NCBI RefSeq assembly: GCF_900113225.1
Contig: NZ_FOZE01000001.1
Coordinates: forward strand, 2,232,001-2,296,000
DNA from: Mitsuaria sp. PDC51
Lineage (GTDB): Bacteria; Pseudomonadota; Gammaproteobacteria; Burkholderiales; Burkholderiaceae_C
DNA: 64,000 bases
Direction of reading: 5' to 3'
The notes beneath the pieces are model-generated. The model saw nothing but the letters and a program-made list of their open reading frames with translations, did no database searches and was not told where the DNA came from. The translations under genes and the position numbers were made by a program. Positions 52,411 to 59,964 of the stretch are shown here, piece by piece. Position 1 is the stretch's first letter; each line of letters starts with the position of its first letter.

Positions 52411-53435
52411 GCCCGCGCCGCCATCAGCCGATCGATGACTTTGCGCGACTGCACGCCGCCGCCGTCGATGTTGAGCATCAGCAGCTGGCGTTGCGGCCAG
52501 GCCAGCAGGTTCTGCTGCTGGCGCTCCAGCATCTCCTGGTCCTCGGCGAAGATCCGGCCCTGGCCTTCGCGGATCTGCTCGGTGAGCGCCGGGTCCTGGG
52601 GTTTGAACTTGCGCGCCATGCCCCAGAAGTAGTGGATGGAGGTGTCGGTCTCCGGGGTGATGAAGTCCACCACCCAGCTCGCCGCCTTGACCTCGTCGGG
52701 CGCCTCGTAGCCCCCGTGGCCGGCCAGCGCCACGCCGACCTCGATCATGATGTGGCTGGGCGGCGTGAAGTGGCAGATCTGCCAGCGGTCCACCGGCTGG
52801 TCCTCGGGCAGGCCGTTCATGCGCAGCGCCATCCGCCAGAACGGCGGCGCCTCGATGCCCTGCATGTGGCGCTCGGTGATGACGTGGTCGCCGTCCACGC
52901 GCGTGGTGCAGGGGATCTCGTCGATCTCCTTCTGGCCGATGCTGCCGGCATGCACGTAGGTCTCGTGGGTGAGGTCCATCAGGTTGTCGATCATCAGCCG
53001 GTAGTCGCAGGCGATGTGGTACAGGCCGCCGCCATAACCGAAGGCCGGGTTGCCCAGCCACTCGAAGGCCGGCAGCGCGGCCAGGTCCGCCTGCGCGGCG
53101 TCGCCCGGCCAGACCCAGATGAAGCCGTGCGCCTCATGGACCGGGAAGCTGCGGATGGCCGGAAAGCCACGCACGCGCTGGCAGGGCATGGACACGGTCC
53201 TGCCGTCGCCGCCCATGGCCAGGCCGTGGTAGCCGCAGACCAGCGTGTCGCCGTTCACGCGGCCCAGCGACAGCGGCGCGCCGCGGTGCGGGCAGAAGTC
53301 CTCCACCGCGCGGACGGCGCCGGCGCTGTCGCGGAAGAAGGCCATCGCGTGGTTGCAGACCTTGCGGCCCAGCGGCTTGTCGGTGCCGACCTCCTCGCTG
53401 CGGGCGGCGACGTACCAGGTGTTGGTGATGAACAT
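52407..53435 (-). CDS. vanA: Vanillate O-demethylase oxygenase subunit VanA
   Basis: 342 residues, matching Pseudomonas VanA closely in length and in long blocks as I recall them (NTWYVAARSEEVG, LYHIACDYRLMIDNLMDLTH, FRP-like KFKPQDPALTE). It O-demethylates vanillate to protocatechuate and formaldehyde. The Rieske centre is C-P-H with C-G-Y-H 16 residues later (DFCPHRGAPLSLG, VCGYHGLAM). The mononuclear iron ligands are in MDLTHETYVH. It sits after the ferulate beta-oxidation genes with a 41-bp gap and is coupled to vanB, giving the operon its last step toward ring cleavage. No protocatechuate-cleavage genes are in the window. Confidence 0.9.
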   Translation of the reverse strand: MFITNTWYVAARSEEVGTDKPLGRKVCNHAMAFFRDSAGAVRAVEDFCPHRGAPLSLGRVNGDTLVCGYHGLAMGGDGRTVSMPCQRVRGFPAIRSFPVHEAHGFIWVWPGDAAQADLAALPAFEWLGNPAFGYGGGLYHIACDYRLMIDNLMDLTHETYVHAGSIGQKEIDEIPCTTRVDGDHVITERHMQGIEAPPFWRMALRMNGLPEDQPVDRWQICHFTPPSHIMIEVGVALAGHGGYEAPDEVKAASWVVDFITPETDTSIHYFWGMARKFKPQDPALTEQIREGQGRIFAEDQEMLERQQQNLLAWPQRQLLMLNIDGGGVQSRKVIDRLMAARA

Positions 53436-53476
53436 GGGAACTCCTCGGGAACGGACCTGGGGCGGGACCGGCGCGC

Positions 53477-54250
53477 TCAGCGCGGCGCCATGCGCAGCGC
53501 GCCGTCGAGGCGGATGACCTCGCCGTTGAGGTGGCCGTTGGCGACGATGTGCGCGGCCAGCGCGGCGAATTCCTCGGGCAGGCCCAGGCGCTTGGGGAAG
53601 GGGATGGACGCGGCCAGGTTCTGCTGCACCTCCTCGGGCAATTCCTTCATCAGCGGGGTGGCGAACAGGCCGGGCGCGATGGTGCAGACGCGCACGCCGA
53701 ACTGGGCGAGGTCGCGCGCCAGCGGCAGCGTCATGCCGACGATGCCGCCCTTGGAGGCCGAGTAGGCCTCCTGGCCGACCTGGCCATCGAAGGCGGCGAC
53801 CGAGGCGGTGTTGACGACGACACCGCGTTCGCCGTCGGCCAGCGGCGCCAGCGCCGCGATGCGGCTCACCGCCAGGCGCGTCATGTTGTAGGTGCCGATC
53901 AGGTTGATGCGCACGACGCGCTCGAAGTCCTCCAGCGGCGCGGGCGAGCCGTCGCGCTGCACGATGCGCTTGGCGGTGCCGATGCCGGCGACGTTCATGA
54001 GGATGCGGGCCGGGCCGTGGGCGGCCGTGGCGGCGTCCAGCGCGGCGGTGACGGAGGCGGCGTCGGTGATGTCGCAGCGCAGTGCCAGCGCGCGGTCGGC
54101 GCCGAGCTCATCGGCCACGCGGCGCGCGCCGGCCTCGTTGATGTCGAGCAGCGCGACGCGAACGCCTTGGGCGGCGAGGGTGCGGGCGACGGCTTCGCCG
54201 AGGCCGGAGCCGGCGCCGGTGACGAGGGCGGCTTGTCCAGTGAGGTTCAT
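53477..54250 (-). CDS. SDR-type 3-hydroxyacyl-CoA dehydrogenase (HSD10-like)
   Basis: 257 residues of the short-chain dehydrogenase family, strikingly like 3-hydroxyacyl-CoA dehydrogenase type 2 (HSD17B10): GERGVVVNTASVAAFDGQVG, AYSASKGGIVGMTLPLARDL and LNGEVIRLDGALRM. Cofactor motif TGAGSGLG near the N-terminus; catalytic Ser in NTASVAAF and Tyr/Lys in AYSASKGG. In this operon it should oxidise the beta-hydroxyl of 4-hydroxy-3-methoxyphenyl-hydroxypropionyl-CoA to the ketoacyl-CoA with NAD, the third beta-oxidation step. It lies five bases after the feruloyl-CoA synthetase stop. Family certain; aromatic substrate inferred from context. Confidence 0.86.
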   Translation of the reverse strand: MNLTGQAALVTGAGSGLGEAVARTLAAQGVRVALLDINEAGARRVADELGADRALALRCDITDAASVTAALDAATAAHGPARILMNVAGIGTAKRIVQRDGSPAPLEDFERVVRINLIGTYNMTRLAVSRIAALAPLADGERGVVVNTASVAAFDGQVGQEAYSASKGGIVGMTLPLARDLAQFGVRVCTIAPGLFATPLMKELPEEVQQNLAASIPFPKRLGLPEEFAALAAHIVANGHLNGEVIRLDGALRMAPR

Positions 54251-54255
54251 GGTGG

Positions 54256-56106
54256 TCAGCGGTGGGGGGTGATGACGTCGGGATGGCCGTCGGCGGCCTC
54301 GTGCAGCAGCTCGACCAGCGCCGCGCGGCGGCTCAGCACCGCGCGCTGGTTGATCGAGCCCTTGTCGGTGATCTCGCCGCCGTCGATGGACGGCGGCTCG
54401 GCCAGCAGCAGCAGTCGCGCCGGGCGGTTGGCGCTGCCGGTGCCCTGGGCCCAGAGCTGGTCGGCCAGGTCCTGGAAGAAGCCGCGCACGATCGAATGGG
54501 CCAGCACCTGGGCGGCGGGCAGGCTGTCGGGCAGCTCCGCCAGCCGGCGGACCTCGCCCAGGCGCGGCACGATCAGCAGGCCGATCTCGTCGCGCCCCAG
54601 GCCGGTGACGACCGCGTCGTGCACGCAGGGGAAACCCAGCGCGACCACGCGGGCGCGCAGCGGTCCGACGCTGACGAAGGTGCCGGTGGACAGCTTGAAG
54701 TCCTCGGCGATGCGGCCGTCAAACATCAGGCCCTGGGCCGGGTCGGCGGGATCGGCGGGCCGCGCGGCGTCGCCGGTGCGGTAGTAGCCCTCGTCGTCGA
54801 AGGCCTCGCGCGTCAGCTCGGGCTCGCGCCAGTAGCCGGGCATCACGTTGGGGCCGCGGAAGCGCACCTCGTGCTTGTCGCCGGCCGGCACCAGCTTGAC
54901 CTCCACACCGGGCACCGGGCAGCCGATGAAGCCGGGCCGGCTGTCCTCGGGGATGGCGAAGGTGCAGGTCGGGGCGGTCTCGGTCATGCCCAGGCCCGCG
55001 GCCAGGCGGATGCGTTCGCCAATGGCCGCCTCGGCCAGCTGGTTGAAGGCGTCCAGCGTCTTGGCCGAGAGCCCCGCGCCGCCGCATTCCACCAGGCGCA
55101 GCCGGCTGAAGAAGTGGTCGCGCAGCGCGGTGTCGGCCCGCAGCGCCGAGACCAGCTCGTCATACCCCTTGGGCACGTTGAAGAAGATGGTCGGCGCGAT
55201 CTCGCGCAGGTTGCGCAGCGTGTCCTCGAAGCGGCCCGGCACCGGCTTGCCCTCGTCGATGTAGAGGCTGCCGCCGTTGTAGAGCACGATGCCCAGGTTG
55301 TGGTTGCCGCCGAAGGTGTGATTCCACGGCAGCCAGTCCAGCACCACCGGCGGCTCCTCCGCCAGGAAGGGCAGCGTCTGCAGCGTCATCTGCTGGTTGG
55401 CGCACCACATGCGCTGCGTCACGATCACGCCCTTGGGCGCCTTGGTCGAGCCCGAGGTGAACATCAGTTTGACGATGGTGTCGGGATCGATCCGCGCGTG
55501 GGCGGCGTCCAGTTCGGGCCCCGGTGCGGTGTCCAGCAGCTCGTCGAAGCGATCCGTGGCCCGGCCGGCGAGCCGGCCTTCGCCGAGGACCACGCAGGTC
55601 CCGGCCTCGACCACCGCCTCGATGGCCGCGGCGTAGCCTGGATCCGCCGCGTAGACGGCACCCGGCGTGGCCTTGCCGACGATGTGGCGCAGGCGGCCGA
55701 AGTCGGTCGACACCAGCGAGTAGGCCGGCGAGATGCTGACGCTCGGGATGCCGGCCCACATCGCGCCCAGCATCAGGCTCAGGTGCGGGAGGTCGTTGTC
55801 GGACAGGAGGACCAGCGGTCGCTCCACGTCCAGGCCCCGGTCCAGCAGCGCCTGGCCCAGCGAGCGCGCCCGCGCCAGCATGTCGGCGTAGCTGAGGGCG
55901 CGCCAGGCGCCGTCCGGATCGCGCTTCGCGGCGAAGAGCCGGTCCGGCGCGGTCCGCGCCCAGTGCTGGAGGCGCTCGCCCATGTGCCGGGGATAGGCCG
56001 CCAGCGCCTCGGTCGAGCGCAGCACGAAGCCGCCGTCGTCGCGCGGCTCGACGAGGGTGTGGTCCAGGCAGCCGCCGATGGCGACGGGGCGGTAGCGCGG
56101 CTTCAT
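54256..56106 (-). CDS. fcs: Feruloyl-CoA synthetase
   Basis: 616 residues of the acyl-adenylate-forming family, with the usual length and layout of Fcs. The AMP-binding signature is MFTSGSTKAPKGV. The adenylation core also shows DWLPWNHTFGG, a GLGMTETAPT block and GYYRTGDAA before the hinge region. The hinge-lysine region (FKLSTGTFVSVG) is typical of aromatic ligases such as Fcs. It activates ferulate (and probably coumarate or caffeate) with ATP and CoA. The start overlaps the enoyl-CoA hydratase stop by four bases. Combined with vanAB and the coniferyl-type oxidases next door, ferulate is the best substrate guess. Confidence 0.85.
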   Translation of the reverse strand: MKPRYRPVAIGGCLDHTLVEPRDDGGFVLRSTEALAAYPRHMGERLQHWARTAPDRLFAAKRDPDGAWRALSYADMLARARSLGQALLDRGLDVERPLVLLSDNDLPHLSLMLGAMWAGIPSVSISPAYSLVSTDFGRLRHIVGKATPGAVYAADPGYAAAIEAVVEAGTCVVLGEGRLAGRATDRFDELLDTAPGPELDAAHARIDPDTIVKLMFTSGSTKAPKGVIVTQRMWCANQQMTLQTLPFLAEEPPVVLDWLPWNHTFGGNHNLGIVLYNGGSLYIDEGKPVPGRFEDTLRNLREIAPTIFFNVPKGYDELVSALRADTALRDHFFSRLRLVECGGAGLSAKTLDAFNQLAEAAIGERIRLAAGLGMTETAPTCTFAIPEDSRPGFIGCPVPGVEVKLVPAGDKHEVRFRGPNVMPGYWREPELTREAFDDEGYYRTGDAARPADPADPAQGLMFDGRIAEDFKLSTGTFVSVGPLRARVVALGFPCVHDAVVTGLGRDEIGLLIVPRLGEVRRLAELPDSLPAAQVLAHSIVRGFFQDLADQLWAQGTGSANRPARLLLLAEPPSIDGGEITDKGSINQRAVLSRRAALVELLHEAADGHPDVITPHR

Positions 56107-56918
56107 GACTTGACGATCTTGGGGCTGCGTTTCTGCAGGAAGTCCTGCAGCCGTTGCTTGGCCACTTCGTCGCCCTGGGCGATGGCGGCCATCAGCGATT
56201 CCATGAACAGGCCGTCGGCCTGCGGCAGGTCGGCGATGCGCGGCAGCGCCTGGGTCACGGCGAAGTTGGACAGCGGCGCATTCTGCGCGATGCGGCCGGC
56301 CAGCTCGATGGCCTTGGCGACGGCCTCGCCGGGCGGCACCACGTACTGCGCCAGGCCGCGCCGCTCGCCCTCGTGGGCATCCAGTACGCGGCCGGTGAGC
56401 ATCATGTCGGTCATGCAGGCCGTGCCGGCCAGGCGCGGGATGCGGGCCGAGCCGCCGCCACCGACGAAGATGCCGCGCTGGCCCTCGGGCAGGCCGAAGT
56501 AGGCGGTCTCGTCGGCCACGCGGATGTGGACGGCCGCCGCCAGTTCCAGCCCGCCGCCCACGACCGCGCCGTGCAGCGCCGCCACGACCGGCACGCTGCA
56601 GAACTGCAGCGCGTCCATGACCACATGCCAGCTGCGCGAGTGCAGCACGCCTTCGGCCACGCTGCGCTCGCTGAGGTCGGACAGGTCCAGGCCGGCGCAG
56701 AAGTGCGCGCCTTCGCCGCTGACGACCAGCGCCCGCGTCGACGGCGGCAGGTTGAGCAGGGCGGTGTGCAGCTGCCGCATCAACGCCTCGTTGATGGCGT
56801 TGCGCTTGGCGGGGCGGTTCAGGCGCAGGTGCGTGACGGCGCCGGCATGCTCGATGAGCAGCAGGTCGAGTTGGGCCAGCAGGCCGCTGGCGGGGAGGAA
56901 GTCGGTGGCGGCGTTCAT
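56103..56918 (-). CDS. Enoyl-CoA hydratase of the crotonase family
   Basis: 271 residues from the ATG that overlaps the CoA-transferase stop; a longer in-frame extension into that gene is not needed. Crotonase fold with oxyanion-hole regions GAHFCAGLDL and HGAVVGGGLELA. Both acid/base glutamates of true enoyl-CoA hydratases are kept: E125 in GGGLELA and E145 in FGLPEGQRG, 20 residues apart as in rat hydratase (E144/E164). Hydroxycinnamoyl-CoA hydratase-lyase (Ech/FCHL) has Ser at the first of these. The protein should therefore hydrate feruloyl-CoA without retro-aldol cleavage, feeding the dehydrogenase and thiolase in the same operon. Substrate inferred. Confidence 0.86.
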   Translation of the reverse strand: MNAATDFLPASGLLAQLDLLLIEHAGAVTHLRLNRPAKRNAINEALMRQLHTALLNLPPSTRALVVSGEGAHFCAGLDLSDLSERSVAEGVLHSRSWHVVMDALQFCSVPVVAALHGAVVGGGLELAAAVHIRVADETAYFGLPEGQRGIFVGGGGSARIPRLAGTACMTDMMLTGRVLDAHEGERRGLAQYVVPPGEAVAKAIELAGRIAQNAPLSNFAVTQALPRIADLPQADGLFMESLMAAIAQGDEVAKQRLQDFLQKRSPKIVKS

Positions 56919-58483
56919 GCGGGGCTCGCGGAGGTGAGGGCGGCGGCCAGGCCGCCCCAATGGTCGCGGAAAAGTCCGGCGTCCATGGTCTTCACGTCGC
57001 GCATCAGCGGGCGGAATTCCATGTGGGCCAGCACGTCGCGCTCGAGGTCGATGCCCGGCGCGACCTCGGTCAGCTCCAGGCCGTCCTCGCGCAGCGCGAA
57101 GACGGCGCGCTCGGTGACGAAGAGCACCTCCTGGCCGCGGCGCGCGGCATCGCGGCCGTTGAAAGTGATCTGCTCGACCTGCTCGACGAACTTGCGCGCG
57201 CGGCCTTCCTGGTGGATGCGCAGCTCGCCATCGGCAACGGTGAGCTCGACGCCCCCGGCGGTGAAACTGCCGCAGAACACGAGGCGCGGCGTCGAGGCCG
57301 TGATGTTGATGAAGCCGCCACAGCCCACCGGGCGGCCGTTGAACTTGCTGACGTTGACGTTACCGTGGCGGTCGGTCTGGGCCAGGCCCAGGAAGCTGCA
57401 GTCCAGGCCGCCGCCGTCGTAGAAGTCGAACTGCGAGGACTGCTCGATGATGGACTCGGGGTTGTAGGCCAGGCCGAAGTCGCCGCCCTGCGCGGGCACG
57501 CCGCCGTTCACGCCGCATTCGACGCTCAGCGTGAGCAGGCCCGCCACGCCTTCCTCGGCCGCCACCGACGGCACGCCGGCCGGGATGCCGATGCCCAGGT
57601 TGGTGACCGCGCCGGGCCGCAGCTCCATCGCGGCGCGGCGGGCGATGACCTTGCGCTCGTCCAGCGGCAGCGCCGGCACGCGGTCCAGCGGCACGCGCAC
57701 GTCGCCGCTGAAGGCGGGATTGAAGGCGGTGGTGATGGTCTGCAGGTGGTTCTCCGGCTGGGCGACGACGACGTAGTCCACCACCAGCCCCGGCACCTTG
57801 ACGCTCTTGGGATGCAGGCTGCCGGCGGCCACCACCGCCTCGACCTGCGCGACCACGATGCCGCCGCAGGCGCGCGCGGCCTGCGCGATGGCGAGCTGCT
57901 CCAGCAGCACGCCTTCCTTGTCCATGCTGAGGTTGCCCCGTTCATCGGCATAGGTGGCGCGGATGAAGGCGACGTCGATGCGCGGCGCGGGATGGAAGAG
58001 CCACTCCTCGCCTTCAAACTCGACCAGGCGCACCAGGTCCTCGCGCGAGGCGGCGTTGAGCCGGCCGCCTTCCTGCCGCGGGTCCACGAAGGTGCCCAGG
58101 CCGACCTTGGTCAGCAGGCCCGGCGAGCGGCTGGCGATGTGCCGCGTGAGGCTGGACAGCGAGCCCTGCGGGAAGTTGTAGGCCTCGACCTCGCCGGCAT
58201 GGACCCTGGCCATCATGGCCTTGCCGGTCTGCCCGAAATGGCCGGCGACGACGCGCTTGACCATGCCCGGATGGGCCAGGTGGGCCATGCCGCCGCTGCC
58301 GGCGTTGCCGATCGCGCCGCAGGCCCAGGTGGTGAGCTGGTTGGGATGGCCGGTGGCGAGGAAGTGGCGCTCCAGTCCCTGCAGCACTTCCTCGGCCAGG
58401 CCCATCATGGCCAGGCCGCCGAGGAAGAGGGTGGCGCCATCCTTGACGAGGGGGCCGACCTGGTCGGCGGTGATGATCTTCAT
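56915..58483 (-). CDS. Family I acyl-CoA:carboxylate CoA-transferase (fused alpha-beta)
   Basis: 522 residues, both subunit halves in one chain as in propionate/acetate CoA-transferases. The N-terminal half has the DGATLFLGGLAMMGLAEE loop; the C-terminal half has NLGIGIPAGVPSVAAEEG and the catalytic glutamate in LTLSVECGVNGGVPAQGGDF, which forms the glutamyl-CoA intermediate. In the operon it lies between thiolase and hydratase, seven bases after the thiolase stop and overlapping the hydratase start. It may release vanillate from vanilloyl-CoA by moving CoA to another acid, or handle the acetyl-CoA product. Its real donor and acceptor cannot be read from the sequence. Confidence 0.85.
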   Translation of the reverse strand: MKIITADQVGPLVKDGATLFLGGLAMMGLAEEVLQGLERHFLATGHPNQLTTWACGAIGNAGSGGMAHLAHPGMVKRVVAGHFGQTGKAMMARVHAGEVEAYNFPQGSLSSLTRHIASRSPGLLTKVGLGTFVDPRQEGGRLNAASREDLVRLVEFEGEEWLFHPAPRIDVAFIRATYADERGNLSMDKEGVLLEQLAIAQAARACGGIVVAQVEAVVAAGSLHPKSVKVPGLVVDYVVVAQPENHLQTITTAFNPAFSGDVRVPLDRVPALPLDERKVIARRAAMELRPGAVTNLGIGIPAGVPSVAAEEGVAGLLTLSVECGVNGGVPAQGGDFGLAYNPESIIEQSSQFDFYDGGGLDCSFLGLAQTDRHGNVNVSKFNGRPVGCGGFINITASTPRLVFCGSFTAGGVELTVADGELRIHQEGRARKFVEQVEQITFNGRDAARRGQEVLFVTERAVFALREDGLELTEVAPGIDLERDVLAHMEFRPLMRDVKTMDAGLFRDHWGGLAAALTSASPA

Positions 58484-58490
58484 GGGGGCC

Positions 58491-59732
58491 TCAGGCAGCG
58501 GGGTTTTCGATCAGCAGGGCCATGCCCTGGCCGCCGCCGACGCAGGCGGAGACGATGGCGTAGCGGCCACCGCGAAGCTGCAGTTCGCGCGCGGCGGTGA
58601 GGGTCAGGCGCACGCCGGTGGCGGCCAGCGGGTGGCCCAGCGCGATGGCGCCGCCGTTGACGTTGAGCCGGTCCAGGTCCAGGCCGAGCTCCTTCGCGCA
58701 GGCCAGGGTCTGGGCACCCTGGGCCTCGTTGATCTCGATGAGGTCGATGTCGGCCAGCGTCAGCCCGCAGCGCGACAGCAGCGCGCGGATGGCTGGCGCG
58801 GGACCGATGCCCATGATCTCGGGCGGCACGCCGGCCGCCGCCGCGCCGCGCAGGCGCGCCAGTGGTCGCAAGCCGCGATCGCGCACCTGGGCGCCGGAGG
58901 CGACGACCACCGCCGCCGCGCCGTCGACCAGCGCCGAGGAGTTGCCGGCCGTCTGCACGCCGCCTTCGTACACCGGCCGCAGCGCGGCGAGCGCCTCGAG
59001 CGGGGACGGGCGCGGATGGGTGTCGCGATCGGCGACGGCGACCTTGCGCGGCAGCTTGATGCCGCGCGGCTCATAGCCGTCGAGCTCGAAGCGCTCGCTC
59101 GTCACCGGGACGATCTCGCCGGCATGGAAGCCCTCGGCCTGCGCCCGCAGCGCGCGCTCGAACGAGGACGCGGCATAGGCGTCGACCTCGGCGCGCGTGA
59201 TGCTGTATTTCCGCGCGAGGTTCTCGGCCGTCTGGATCATCGAGACCTTGGCGGCCGGGTCGTCGAGCGCTTCCCACAGGAAGTCCTTGAACTCGACCGG
59301 CGCGCCGAGCCGGAAGCCGCCGCGGTGCGTGTAGGCGCAGATCGGATTGCGCGACATCGACTCCGCGCCCACCACCAGCGCCAGGCTGGCGTAGCCCAGC
59401 GTGATCTGGTCGGCGGCCTGGCGAATGATCTCGAAGCCGCTGCCGCAGATGCGCTGCACCAGGATGGCCGGGACCTCGATGGGCACGCCGGCGTACAGGC
59501 CGATGTGGCGCGGCAGCATGTAGGCGTCGAAGGAGGCCTGCGCCATCGAGGCGGTGACGACCGAGTCGATGGCGGCGCCGGGCACCTGGGCGCGCGTCAG
59601 CGCGGCGCGGGCCGCCTTGATGCCCAGGTCGATGGGGGAGACATCGGCCAGCGCGCCGCAGTAGTCCACCAGCGGCGTGCGCGCGCCGTCGAGGAGCCAG
59701 TGATCGTCGAATCGGGCGGAGAAGTCGGGCAT
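58491..59732 (-). CDS. Thiolase (beta-ketoacyl-CoA acyltransferase)
   Basis: 413 residues with all thiolase active-site blocks: nucleophilic Cys in LVQRICGSGFEII, the NEAQGAQTLAC block, His in GGAIALGHPLAATG, and the second Cys in SACVGGGQGMALL. Length is typical of degradative thiolases. As first gene of the operon it would cleave 4-hydroxy-3-methoxybenzoylacetyl-CoA with CoA to vanilloyl-CoA and acetyl-CoA. The N-terminus (MPDFSARFDDHWLLDGARTP) is a little longer than usual before the LLDGARTP strand. Its promoter should lie in the 232-bp gap before the sigma-54 regulator. Substrate is inferred from the surrounding fcs, hydratase, dehydrogenase and vanAB genes. Confidence 0.9.
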   Translation of the reverse strand: MPDFSARFDDHWLLDGARTPLVDYCGALADVSPIDLGIKAARAALTRAQVPGAAIDSVVTASMAQASFDAYMLPRHIGLYAGVPIEVPAILVQRICGSGFEIIRQAADQITLGYASLALVVGAESMSRNPICAYTHRGGFRLGAPVEFKDFLWEALDDPAAKVSMIQTAENLARKYSITRAEVDAYAASSFERALRAQAEGFHAGEIVPVTSERFELDGYEPRGIKLPRKVAVADRDTHPRPSPLEALAALRPVYEGGVQTAGNSSALVDGAAAVVVASGAQVRDRGLRPLARLRGAAAAGVPPEIMGIGPAPAIRALLSRCGLTLADIDLIEINEAQGAQTLACAKELGLDLDRLNVNGGAIALGHPLAATGVRLTLTAARELQLRGGRYAIVSACVGGGQGMALLIENPAA

Positions 59733-59964
59733 GGGGGCGTCTGGCGATGCCAGCTGCTTGGCTGCTGATGATTAACAGTATTAACTAAAAGCGGAGCAAG
59801 ACATTCAGGGTTTGCACGGACATCGGAACCGCAATCAGCGGCTTCAACGGCACCTGATCGACGGTGTGGCGCAGGCTTGCGCGGCCGAGGCGATGCCGCC
59901 GCCGGCCGTCAAGCGATGGATTGATTACTTAAATGAATTGATTGCCCCGACCAGATGCCGCGGC
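59733..59964 (-). promoter_or_regulatory. Promoter region of the ferulate operon
   Basis: No gene. Contains ATTAAC-AGT-ATTAAC (59,771-59,785), a 9-bp-period direct repeat just ahead of the thiolase gene, and ATTGATT twice 17 bp apart (59,920-59,926 and 59,937-59,943), resembling the TTGAT half-sites at the divergent promoter. A weak minus-strand TTGCTC/GTTAAT pair with 17-bp spacing could be a sigma-70 promoter. The only GG-N10-GC match (AGGTGCCGTTGAAGCC) is too poor to call sigma-54. Confidence 0.4.

Noticed and set aside
56103-56918. Assignment of the crotonase as Ech (hydroxycinnamoyl-CoA hydratase-lyase)
   Set aside because: Both catalytic glutamates of enoyl-CoA hydratase are present and the typical Ech GGGFSPL block is absent.
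56960-58600. Plus-strand 546-codon frame opposite the CoA-transferase
   Set aside because: His/Ala/Arg/Gly-rich antisense shadow of a well-conserved enzyme.
59740-59860. Sigma-54 promoter for the ferulate operon
   Set aside because: The only GG-N10-GC match on the minus strand (AGGTGCCGTTGAAGCC) lacks the CAC and TT of the consensus.
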